Shown here: positions 1 to 5,894 of the stretch, one piece after another
Position numbering within the stretch: the first letter of the stretch is position 1
How the letters are laid out: every line of letters begins with the position of its first letter
Source of the DNA: Bacillota bacterium
GTDB taxonomy: Bacteria > Armatimonadota > Hebobacteria > Hebobacterales > Hebobacteraceae
Length of the DNA stretch: 5,894 bases
Direction: 5' to 3'
Assembly: GCA_030668755.1 (NCBI GenBank)
Contig: DAOVEW010000092.1
Location: 1 to 5,894, forward strand
Notes under the pieces: generated by a model
Databases searched by the model: none
What the model was told of the DNA's origin: nothing
The model's input: only the letters and a program-made list of their open reading frames with translations
Made by a program: the position numbers and the translations under genes

Positions 1-1035
1 GATATTCTCCTCGAACAGAAGATCGGTCGTAGCGCCATCGATGTAGACGCCGCAGCCACCATTGTCCTCGATTGTGCAGCGGCGGAACATGTTGCGGCTG
101 CCCGCGTTGGTGCCCTTCTCGCGGCGGAAGTAGATGCCATGCGACTTGTTGCCCCGGATCACGTTATCGGCGAATAGGTTGTCCGTGTCTTTGTGTCCGA
201 TGGAGATGCCGTTGTCACTGTTGTTCAGGATCTCATTGTGCTCGAATCTGCCCTCCTGGACACGCCAGCACAGGAACAGCCCGTCGCCGTCGTTGTCGTG
301 TGACCGGCAGCCGCGAATGAGGGGACGCACCGAGCCTGTCCCGGGGTGCAGGCCGAGGCCGCTCGCGCGGAAGACCTCGCAGTTCTCCACGACGATGTCC
401 TGGGTCGTCTGGAAGCTGATGGCATCACCATGGAAGTCCCCCACCACGCAGTCCGCAATGCGACAGCGACGCGCGCGGTGGAGGTAGATGCCTCCCCCGA
501 CACATCCGTTGATCGGCCAGTTGGTCTTCCGGTTTCCGTCCACGCACAGGTTGGCAATCGTCACGGAGTCCACGTCTATGCCCGCCACAAGCGGGAACGC
601 GTTCACCAGAGCGCCCCCGTGGTCGCCATCGTAGTCGGCCAGGAACTCGGTGTCCACGTAGACCACTTCGCCCTGGACGACCGTTATGGTCGCCACCGTA
701 TCGTGCCATCCGCCGGCGCGGTCGTCGGCAGCAACGACGCCCATGCCGGGCCTGAAGCCCCTTGGGTCTTTCACGGTGATCTTCTTCTGGCCGTAGTCAG
801 CATCGACGGCGAATTCGCTGCGCGCACCGTCGCACTTGCGGAGGACCGTCTCCGGGCCCGCTCCCGTCAGCCGCACATTTCGGTGCAGCCGGACAGTGTT
901 GTAGAGCGTGTACGTGCCGGGCGCGAGCTCGACGGTTCCCCCGCCGTAGTTGCCGACCACGTCGAGCGCTTGCTGGATGGCGACGTTGGTGTCGCCGACG
1001 ATGTCGCCTTCGCTGAGGCCCACTCTCACGATCAT
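1..1035 (-). CDS. Right-handed parallel beta-helix protein (pectate lyase superfold), N-terminal part, cut by window edge
   Basis: The frame reads from ATG at 1035-1033 to base 1 without a stop: 345 residues, C-terminus missing. Residues about 15-66 look like the N-terminal cap of pectate-lyase/epimerase-type beta-helix proteins: an Asp-Thr then an amphipathic helix (16-28), GGGTVELAPGTY (31-42), and a G-x-G-x-x-T-V-L turn (58-65). From about residue 156 come roughly seven PbH1-like coils of 23-24 residues, with inward Cys/Asn at 196, 219, 243, 267, 291, 320 and 344, and a repeated Gly-Ile/Leu/Val (228, 252, 276, 300, 329). There is no signal peptide or membrane segment, and ten cysteines are present, so a cytosolic location is likely (inference). 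Members of this fold are mostly polysaccharide lyases, hydrolases, epimerases or structural proteins; no catalytic set can be assigned here, so the substrate is unknown. The start is well supported by the SD at 1041-1047. It is divergent from the fused synthase gene. Confidence 0.9.
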   Translation of the reverse strand, partial: MIVRVGLSEGDIVGDTNVAIQQALDVVGNYGGGTVELAPGTYTLYNTVRLHRNVRLTGAGPETVLRKCDGARSEFAVDADYGQKKITVKDPRGFRPGMGVVAADDRAGGWHDTVATITVVQGEVVYVDTEFLADYDGDHGGALVNAFPLVAGIDVDSVTIANLCVDGNRKTNWPINGCVGGGIYLHRARRCRIADCVVGDFHGDAISFQTTQDIVVENCEVFRASGLGLHPGTGSVRPLIRGCRSHDNDGDGLFLCWRVQEGRFEHNEILNNSDNGISIGHKDTDNLFADNVIRGNKSHGIYFRREKGTNAGSRNMFRRCTIEDNGGCGVYIDGATTDLLFEENI

Positions 1036-1040
1036 GGACT

Positions 1041-1047
1041 ACCTCCT
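1041..1047 (-). promoter_or_regulatory. Ribosome binding site of the beta-helix gene
   Basis: Read on the minus strand this is AGGAGGT, a complete match to the SD core, five bases before the ATG at 1035-1033. It fixes the start of the beta-helix protein and shows that the minus strand is the coding one here. It also argues against any plus-strand gene running through the region. Confidence 0.85.
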
Positions 1048-1164
1048 AAGCACCCATCCCACCGCATATGCCACACGGAAGGAAGCTCCGCTTGGGCACG
1101 GAAATAAGTTCGGTCCGCGCTTGATGATACCTGCCTGCCGGCGACAGCGGCCGCCGACATCAAC

Positions 1165-1170
1165 GAGGTG
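1165..1170 (+). promoter_or_regulatory. Ribosome binding site of the fused MFS/synthase gene
   Basis: GAGGTG is a good partial SD. Two ATG codons follow in tandem at 1172-1174 and 1175-1177. From the GAGG core the first is only 3 bases away and the second 6, so the second ATG has the more usual spacing. The protein may therefore start one residue later than annotated, with no effect on function. Confidence 0.6.
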
Positions 1171-1171
1171 A

Positions 1172-4100
1172 ATGATGGGGTACAGCGATACAGCGACGAC
1201 AGCTCCGGCCAGCGGCGCGGCGGCGCGGCGCGGCTGGGCGGTGGTCGTGTACTTGCTCTTCTTATTGTCAGGCATGACCAGTCTCATCTACGAGGTGATC
1301 TGGGTTCGGGAGTTCGGACTGGTCTTCGGCATCACCACATATGCTGTGAGCACTGTGCTGGCGGCCTTCTTCGCGGGCCTGACCATCGGCAGCTACGTTG
1401 CCGGTCGAATCATCGATCGGACACGTGCCCATCCACTTCTCGTCTACGGCATCCTGGAGGGCGCGATCGGGGTCTACGCGCTGCTGCTGCCGATCCTCCT
1501 CCGCCTGGTCGAGGCCACCTACCCGGCGGTGTATAGCCAGATAAGCGAGAGCTTCAGCCTGTTCACGCTCTTTCGATTCGTCGTGTCTTTCGTATTGTTG
1601 GCGATCCCCACCACACTAATGGGCGCGACGCTTCCTGTACTGAGCAAACTAATGGTGGATCGCGAAGAGGTGCTTGGACTCAACGTCGGCCGGCTATACG
1701 CCGTCAACACGTTCGGAGCGGTCGCCGGCACCTTCTGCGCGGGGTTCTTGCTGCTTCCGGTGCTGGGGATTTCCAGCACGACTCTCGCCGCAGCGATGGG
1801 GAACTTCTTCCTCGCTGCAGTGGCCGTCCTCTTGAGCGCGTCGCTGAGCCTCGCCCCGAGCCGGCGCCCGGATCGGCCGCTTGAGCCCGCGATGCCCCCG
1901 GCGCCACTCCGCCGGTCGGAGCGCATGATCCTAGCGCTGGCATTCTCCTCGGGGCTGGCGATCCTCGCACTGGAAGTCGTGTGGACGCGCAGCCTCGTAT
2001 TGGTGCTCGGCGCCTCGACGTATGCCTTCTCGACGATGCTCACCGCCGTACTTGTTGGCATTGCCGTGGGCAGCGCGGTCTTCGCGCCGTTGGCCGACCG
2101 GGTGGGCAACCGGGGCGCGGTCGCTGCGGCTCTGCTCTTCCTCGCCGGCTTCTGCGCGGCGCTGGGGCCCGCGATAATCAACCGACTCCCGTTCGCGTTC
2201 CTACAGCTCTTCGACTGGACCTCCGGCGTCTGGAGCCTGGTCGTGCTTACCCAGTTCGTGGTGAGCTTCCTGCTGGTGTTCATTCCGACGTTCCTGTCGG
2301 GGGCGAGCTTCCCGATTTTGGTGCGCATGTACTCGCAGGGCATTGATCGCGTGGGGCGGACGGTCGCCGACGTCTATGCGGTCAATACGCTGGGCGGTAT
2401 CCTCGGCTCGCTGGTGGGCGGGTTCGTGCTGGTGAAGTACTTCGGCCTCCAGCCCTCGCTAACGATAGCCGCTCTGTTCCTGATGCTTGTAGGCGGCACC
2501 CTCGCGGTGAGCCTGGCAAAGCCGTGGCCTCGGAGTCTGCGCGCGGGGACTGCAGCCGCGGCGGCAGCGCTGGTTCTGTTGCTCGCCTTCGTGCACCCCC
2601 GCTTCTCCACGAAGCTTCTCTTCGCTGGGTGGGGGCCGTTTGCCGGCGGGTACTACGTGAGCTGGATGGGCGGCTCGACGGTAGACGTGACGGACCGTCA
2701 TATGCAGCGGCTGCTGTACCACAAGGAAGGGGTCACGGCTTCTGTCGATGTGCTCCAGACAGGCTGGGGCGACAAGATCATCTCGATCAACGCGAAGCCG
2801 GTGGCGACGACCTACTTGTACGATATGCGGCTTCTGCGCATGGCCGGCCATCTCCCCGTCCTGCTTCATCCAGATCCAATCGAAGCCGTCGTGATAGGCA
2901 TGGGTGCGGGTGTGTCAGGCGGCTGCATTGCCATCTACCCGACGGTCGAGCACCTGACGATAGTCGAGATCTCGCCGGAGGTCCCTGGAGGCGCCGAGAA
3001 GTTCGCGGAATGGAACTACGACGTGCTGAACAACCCCAAGGTGGACGTGGTCTTCAACGACGGCGCGAACTACATGAAGGCGACGCGAAAGCAGTTCGAC
3101 GTCATCAGCTCCGACCCGTTCCATCCCTTTGTCTCGGGAGCAGCCACCCTGTACTCGCGCGAGCACTGGGAGGCATGCAAGGAGCACCTTCGCGAGGGCG
3201 GGATTATCGCCCAGTATCTGCCCCTCTATCACCTGTCGGCGCGGGATTTCGCGATGATCGTCGGGACATTCGTGGATGCCTTCCCGAATGCCTCCATGTG
3301 GTTCTGTGGGGTTGACACAGTGCTGATCGGGTCGAAGGGGCCGCTCCGCGTCGATCTCGACCGAATGGGTGACCACATGTCGGATCCGACCGTGGCCTCG
3401 GCCCTGCTCGACATGGGCGTCCATGCCCCTGGGGATGTTCTGGGCTGGTACGTGGCCGGACCCGAAGAACTGCGGGAGATGGCAATCGCCGCGCCCCGCA
3501 ACCATACGGACTTCCCGATACTGGAGTTCAGCGCTCCGAAGGCGATCACTCTGACGGGAGTCGCTTCGACTATGCCGGCCGTGTTGACGGCGTTCGAGCG
3601 AGTCTCGCCCTACGAGATTAGACAGCGGTTGAATGAGATGTGCGTGCAGCGCCTGAATGCACAGACGCTCTACGATGCCGCGAACACGCGCCAGGCGGGT
3701 CGGTGGCTAATGCGGGGGCAGCTCCTCTACTCGTACGACTTCCCGGGGCAATACTTGGACGCCGTCAACCAGGCGCTTGCATTGAGGCCGCATGACAGAT
3801 TCGTCCGCCGGACGGTGGCAGACGCACAGTATATGGTGGGCGAACAGCAGATGGCCGACGGGTACCCCGGCGAGGCATATGAGTACTATTGGGATTCGTA
3901 CGAGAACGATCCGACGAGCGCGATGGCTTTGGCCGCTGCCGTGGATGCGGCACTCAGCTTCGGCGATGTAGCCCTCTCGGAACAGACACTGGAGCAGACG
4001 GCCGCGGAGCACGAGAGCGCCTTCGAGATCCTGGTGTACAAGGGCATAGTCGCTATGAGGCGTTCGAAGTACGAGGAGGCGCGCCGCGCCTTCGAAGAGG

Positions 4101-4495
4101 CGGCTGCGCTCGGCCAGGAGTCACCGACCATGCACGTGGGCATGGGGCTTCTCGAGCTGCACAAAGGGAATCAGGAAGCCAGTCGCGAGAGGTTCGGGCA
4201 AGCGCTCGAGATATCCACCTACCCGCTTGATACCCTCTATGACATCGTCGATTCCTGTACCTCTGCGGGCCTCACGTTCGAGGCCCGGCCATATGCGCAG
4301 CAGCTCGCTTCTCTTGCGACGGCCGCGATCGCTGCGGACCCAGGCGACCCCTCTCTCTACGAGTACCGCTCGCTCGCTTTCTCCACGATGGGCGAGCAGT
4401 CACTTGCATCTCGGGACCAGACGACCAGTCGGAGCCTCAAGGGTTGGTGGCAAGAGGCCCCGACAACCGGCTCCGACGCCCTCTCCGGCCTCTAG
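1172..4495 (+). CDS. Fused MFS-like membrane / spermidine synthase-like / TPR protein, 1107 aa
   Basis: Three parts are visible. Residues about 20-475 are hydrophobic, some 12-13 helices in two homologous halves: both carry S-G-x(7)-E-V-x-W-x-R (33-46, 260-273), F-V-V-S-F (136, 362), P-T-x-L-x-G-A-x-x-P-x-L (146, 372) and Y-A-V-N-T (176, 402). Residues about 513-720 are a spermidine-synthase-like Rossmann domain: GHLPVLLHP (559-567), glycine loop VVIGMGAGVSGG (573-584), VEIS (598-601), NDG (629-631) and FDVISSDPFHP (642-652), then LYSREHWE. Residues about 843-1080 are helical with TPR-like units, clearest at 950-987 and 987-1020. The order matches bacterial fused MFS/spermidine synthase proteins. 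Classical spermidine synthases move an aminopropyl group from decarboxylated SAM to putrescine, but here the DSSDP-type catalytic Asp is not in its normal place and VEID is VEIS, so the reaction is uncertain. It is probably an inner-membrane protein. It lies 8 bases from the downstream transporter gene, so the two probably form an operon. Confidence 0.9.
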   Translation: MMGYSDTATTAPASGAAARRGWAVVVYLLFLLSGMTSLIYEVIWVREFGLVFGITTYAVSTVLAAFFAGLTIGSYVAGRIIDRTRAHPLLVYGILEGAIGVYALLLPILLRLVEATYPAVYSQISESFSLFTLFRFVVSFVLLAIPTTLMGATLPVLSKLMVDREEVLGLNVGRLYAVNTFGAVAGTFCAGFLLLPVLGISSTTLAAAMGNFFLAAVAVLLSASLSLAPSRRPDRPLEPAMPPAPLRRSERMILALAFSSGLAILALEVVWTRSLVLVLGASTYAFSTMLTAVLVGIAVGSAVFAPLADRVGNRGAVAAALLFLAGFCAALGPAIINRLPFAFLQLFDWTSGVWSLVVLTQFVVSFLLVFIPTFLSGASFPILVRMYSQGIDRVGRTVADVYAVNTLGGILGSLVGGFVLVKYFGLQPSLTIAALFLMLVGGTLAVSLAKPWPRSLRAGTAAAAAALVLLLAFVHPRFSTKLLFAGWGPFAGGYYVSWMGGSTVDVTDRHMQRLLYHKEGVTASVDVLQTGWGDKIISINAKPVATTYLYDMRLLRMAGHLPVLLHPDPIEAVVIGMGAGVSGGCIAIYPTVEHLTIVEISPEVPGGAEKFAEWNYDVLNNPKVDVVFNDGANYMKATRKQFDVISSDPFHPFVSGAATLYSREHWEACKEHLREGGIIAQYLPLYHLSARDFAMIVGTFVDAFPNASMWFCGVDTVLIGSKGPLRVDLDRMGDHMSDPTVASALLDMGVHAPGDVLGWYVAGPEELREMAIAAPRNHTDFPILEFSAPKAITLTGVASTMPAVLTAFERVSPYEIRQRLNEMCVQRLNAQTLYDAANTRQAGRWLMRGQLLYSYDFPGQYLDAVNQALALRPHDRFVRRTVADAQYMVGEQQMADGYPGEAYEYYWDSYENDPTSAMALAAAVDAALSFGDVALSEQTLEQTAAEHESAFEILVYKGIVAMRRSKYEEARRAFEEAAALGQESPTMHVGMGLLELHKGNQEASRERFGQALEISTYPLDTLYDIVDSCTSAGLTFEARPYAQQLASLATAAIAADPGDPSLYEYRSLAFSTMGEQSLASRDQTTSRSLKGWWQEAPTTGSDALSGL

Positions 4496-4497
4496 GG
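4494..4497 (+). promoter_or_regulatory. Weak ribosome binding site of the Fsr-like transporter gene
   Basis: AGGG overlaps the TAG stop of the upstream gene and lies six bases before the GTG at 4504-4506. It is weaker than the other two SD sites, so translation may depend partly on ribosomes finishing the upstream gene. The alternative ATG at 4525-4527 has no SD-like sequence at normal distance, which favours the GTG. Confidence 0.45.
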
Positions 4498-4503
4498 TAG
4501 AGA

Positions 4504-5742
4504 GTGCTATCGGACTCCCCTGAGATGCGTCGTTCCACCGCATCCCCCTGGCAGGGCGTCGCCGCGCTGGCCCTGAACCACGGCGCCAACGATATGTACA
4601 TGGCATTCCTGCCCGCGCTGCTGCCGCTTATCGCGGCGCGACTCGACCTGAGCTACCGCAGTGCCGGGCTTCTCGTGTCCATTGTCACCCTGACTTCGCA
4701 GCTATCCCAGCCTCTGTTTGGCTTCCTCGGCGACCGCTTCGGACGCCGCACGCTGGCCATCGCCGCTCCCGTGGCAACAACTCTGTCGATGTCGTGGCTG
4801 GGGCTTCTAAACAGCTACGAGCTCCTTCTGGTCGTCCTGATCCTTGGTGGCGTGGGCACAGCGGCCTTCCACCCCCAGGGCGCGGCGTTGACGAGCGCAG
4901 TGGCGCGCCGCAACACGGGAATGGCTATGGCCGTCTTCACCGCAGGCGGCAACCTGGGATACGGAGCTGGCTCGGTGCTGATCACTGTGTTGGTGTCGCA
5001 GCTCGGACTCGGCCGGACATGGATTACGATGCCGATCGGCCTCGCCGCGGCCGCAGTCCTTATTGCCGCAGTGCCGAGGTCGGCGGAAAGCAGACGAGAA
5101 GCTTCATCTCACCCAGCGGGGCCGACGCCGGGCCACTGGCTTGTGCCGCTCATCATCCTCTACCTCGTGGTCATGCTCCGGGGCGCGACAGTGACCACCT
5201 TCACCACATTCGTGCCCATTCTGATCGAGCGCCGCGGGCTCACCCTGGTTCTCGGAGGCTGGGCGCTGTTCGGTTTCAGCTTAGCGGGAGCTGTTGGCGG
5301 AGTCGTGGGCGGCCGGCTCTCTGAGCGAATTGGACGCAAGGCGCTCACGGTTGTCGGACTCGGGCTCGCAGCGCCACTGCTCTACCTGTTCCTGAGAACC
5401 GACGGCTTCGCCGCGGCTGCGCTGCTGCTGCTGACCGGCATATGCGTGTTCTCCGCGCTGCCGACGAACATCCTGATGGCACAGGAGCTGCTGCCCCGGC
5501 ACGCAAGCATGGTGTCCGGAGTCGTCATGGGCTTTGCGTGGGGCGTCGGGGGCCTAGCGACGACCGGCCTGGGGGCGCTGGCCGATATCTCGGCACAGTC
5601 GCTCGGAGGGCTGGGCGGGCTCGAACACGCGATGGACCTGATCGCGCTCATGCCGCTCGCGGCCGCCTTCCTGGCACTCGCGCTGCCCGAAACCCGGCAC
5701 GCTGGCAGCCAAAGGCTCTCGCCCCCATCGCGGCCGGGCTAG
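4504..5742 (+). CDS. MFS transporter of the fosmidomycin-resistance (Fsr) type
   Basis: 412 residues, the normal length of a 12-helix major facilitator. The first half holds HGANDMYMAFLPALLPLI (26-43), the MFS loop 2-3 motif GFLGDRFGRR (73-82) and GTAAFHPQGAALTS (118-131). A hydrophilic central linker covers about 190-211. The second half repeats the loop motif as GRLSERIGRK (270-279) and then has AQELLPRHASMVSG (326-339) followed by a Gly-rich helix ending ALAD. The FHP and AQELLP...MVSG blocks are characteristic of E. coli Fsr and its relatives, proton-driven exporters linked to fosmidomycin resistance. The real substrate here is unknown. The start is taken as GTG 4504; ATG 4525 would remove seven non-membrane residues. 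It follows the fused synthase gene by 8 bases, so co-transcription is expected, and export of a product of that enzyme is possible (inference). Its stop overlaps that of the convergent TPR gene. Confidence 0.9.
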   Translation: MLSDSPEMRRSTASPWQGVAALALNHGANDMYMAFLPALLPLIAARLDLSYRSAGLLVSIVTLTSQLSQPLFGFLGDRFGRRTLAIAAPVATTLSMSWLGLLNSYELLLVVLILGGVGTAAFHPQGAALTSAVARRNTGMAMAVFTAGGNLGYGAGSVLITVLVSQLGLGRTWITMPIGLAAAAVLIAAVPRSAESRREASSHPAGPTPGHWLVPLIILYLVVMLRGATVTTFTTFVPILIERRGLTLVLGGWALFGFSLAGAVGGVVGGRLSERIGRKALTVVGLGLAAPLLYLFLRTDGFAAAALLLLTGICVFSALPTNILMAQELLPRHASMVSGVVMGFAWGVGGLATTGLGALADISAQSLGGLGGLEHAMDLIALMPLAAAFLALALPETRHAGSQRLSPPSRPG

Positions 5743-5894
5743 AGAACTACATCAGTTTGGAGCAGCCGCTCCGCCCGGCGCAGGCCGGGCTCGAGCTCGA
5801 CCGCCCGCTCGAGGGCGACTCTCGCCTCTTCCTCTCGGCCCATCGCCTTCAGTACCAGCCCAAGGGAGTACTGCGCGGTGCCTTCATCCGGCGC
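5739..5894 (-). CDS. TPR-repeat protein, C-terminal 51 residues, cut by window edge
   Basis: On the minus strand an open frame enters at base 5894 and ends at a TAG on 5741-5739. The 51 visible residues include one near-canonical tetratricopeptide unit at about 7-40: A-x-x-x-L-G-x-V-L, then G-R-E-E-E-A-R, then L-E-R-A-V-E-L-E-P-G, with the expected spacing of small and large hydrophobic residues. A short tail (AERLLQTDVVL) follows. TPRs are helical protein-binding scaffolds; nothing more can be said of its role because the rest lies outside the window. It is convergent with the Fsr-like transporter and overlaps it by four bases. The TPR match makes it a real gene despite the short visible part. 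Confidence 0.75.
   Translation of the reverse strand, partial: APDEGTAQYSLGLVLKAMGREEEARVALERAVELEPGLRRAERLLQTDVVL
5773..5817. terminator. Possible hairpin pair past the transporter stop (weak terminator candidate)
   Basis: A perfect 7-bp GC-only inverted repeat (GCCCGGC 5773-5779, loop GCAG, GCCGGGC 5784-5790) lies 30 bases after the transporter stop. A second 5-bp stem follows (CGCCC 5802-5806, GGGCG 5813-5817). No T-run follows on the plus strand, and the bases also encode the TPR unit of the convergent gene, so this may be chance in GC-rich coding DNA. Confidence 0.2.

Larger units (their letters stand above)
1036..1171. promoter_or_regulatory. Divergent intergenic leader between beta-helix and fused synthase genes
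   Basis: These 136 bases separate two divergently read genes, so promoters for both must lie here or overlap the 5' ends. A comparatively AT-rich patch (about 1100-1130, containing AAATAAGTT and TTGATGATAC) is the likeliest place for promoter elements, but I cannot find a -35/-10 pair with normal spacing on either strand. A short GC inverted repeat (CGGCG at 1139-1143, CGCCG at 1152-1156) lies just ahead of the plus-strand SD. No operator or riboswitch is recognisable. That promoters sit here follows from gene orientation, not from a seen motif. Confidence 0.4.

Noticed and set aside
346..1107. Long plus-strand open frame opposite the beta-helix gene (253 codons)
   Set aside because: The minus strand has an uninterrupted beta-helix frame with a perfect SD and periodic motifs. 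The plus-strand translation has no recognisable motif and runs through the divergent leader, so it is a shadow frame of GC-rich DNA.
1092..1130. Possible sigma-70 promoter using TTGGGC (1092-1097) and TGATAC (1125-1130) on the plus strand
   Set aside because: The spacing is about 27 bases, far from the usual 16-18, and neither box is a good match, so no specific promoter is called.
1139..1156. CGGCG / CGCCG inverted repeat ahead of the fused gene's SD
   Set aside because: A 5-bp GC stem with an 8-base loop is expected by chance at this base composition, and it does not cover the SD or start.
1519..2343. Minus-strand open frame of 274 codons inside the fused synthase gene
   Set aside because: Its product is Ser/Arg/Thr-rich and low-complexity with no family signature. 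The plus strand here encodes the duplicated membrane region with clear motifs.
2524..3315. Plus-strand open frame of 263 codons in another frame of the synthase domain
   Set aside because: It is Arg/Gly-rich with no motif, and overlaps the well-supported synthase frame completely.
2915..3505. Minus-strand open frame of 196 codons opposite the synthase domain
   Set aside because: No domain or plausible SD-supported start was seen; it is the complement of conserved synthase motifs.
4525..5742. ATG 4525 as the start of the transporter
   Set aside because: It lacks an SD at normal distance, while GTG 4504 has AGGG six bases upstream. It remains possible and would remove only seven residues before the first helix.

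Overview
The window is GC-rich bacterial DNA (roughly 60-65% GC by eye) with dense coding and Shine-Dalgarno (SD) sites of ordinary bacterial form. It holds no RNA gene, mobile element, CRISPR array or phage signature. The phylum cannot be fixed from the sequence. The mix of a signal-less right-handed beta-helix protein, a giant fused MFS/spermidine-synthase/TPR protein and free TPR proteins is the kind of content common in environmental bacteria such as Armatimonadota, Planctomycetota or similar lineages, but that is only a guess.

Layout: (1) 1-1035, minus strand: the N-terminal 345 codons of a right-handed parallel beta-helix (pectate-lyase-superfold) protein. Its start has a near-perfect SD and it runs off the left edge of the window. 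(2) 1036-1171: a 136-base divergent leader that must hold the expression signals for genes on both sides. (3) 1172-4495, plus strand: a 1107-residue protein made of a duplicated MFS-like membrane region, a spermidine-synthase-like Rossmann domain and a C-terminal TPR region. (4) 4504-5742, plus strand: a 12-helix MFS transporter of the fosmidomycin-resistance (Fsr) type, starting at GTG 8 bases after the previous stop and so almost certainly co-transcribed. (5) 5739-5894, minus strand: the C-terminal 51 residues of a TPR protein, convergent with the transporter. The two stop codons share one CTAG.

How they may work together: the plus-strand pair looks like a membrane-bound aminopropyltransferase-like enzyme next to a drug/metabolite exporter, which would fit a 'modify and export' pair for a small amine or related compound (inference). 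The synthase domain keeps the overall motif order but has lost the usual catalytic Asp arrangement, so true spermidine synthesis should not be assumed. A rough positive-inside reading gives 13 membrane segments before the synthase domain, which would put it outside the cytoplasm. The flanking genes may be functionally unrelated.

No clearly new defence, mobile or RNA system was found. The most interesting items are the three-part fused protein with its altered active site and possible unusual topology, its coupling to an Fsr-like exporter, and the regular Cys/Asn ladder in the beta-helix protein.
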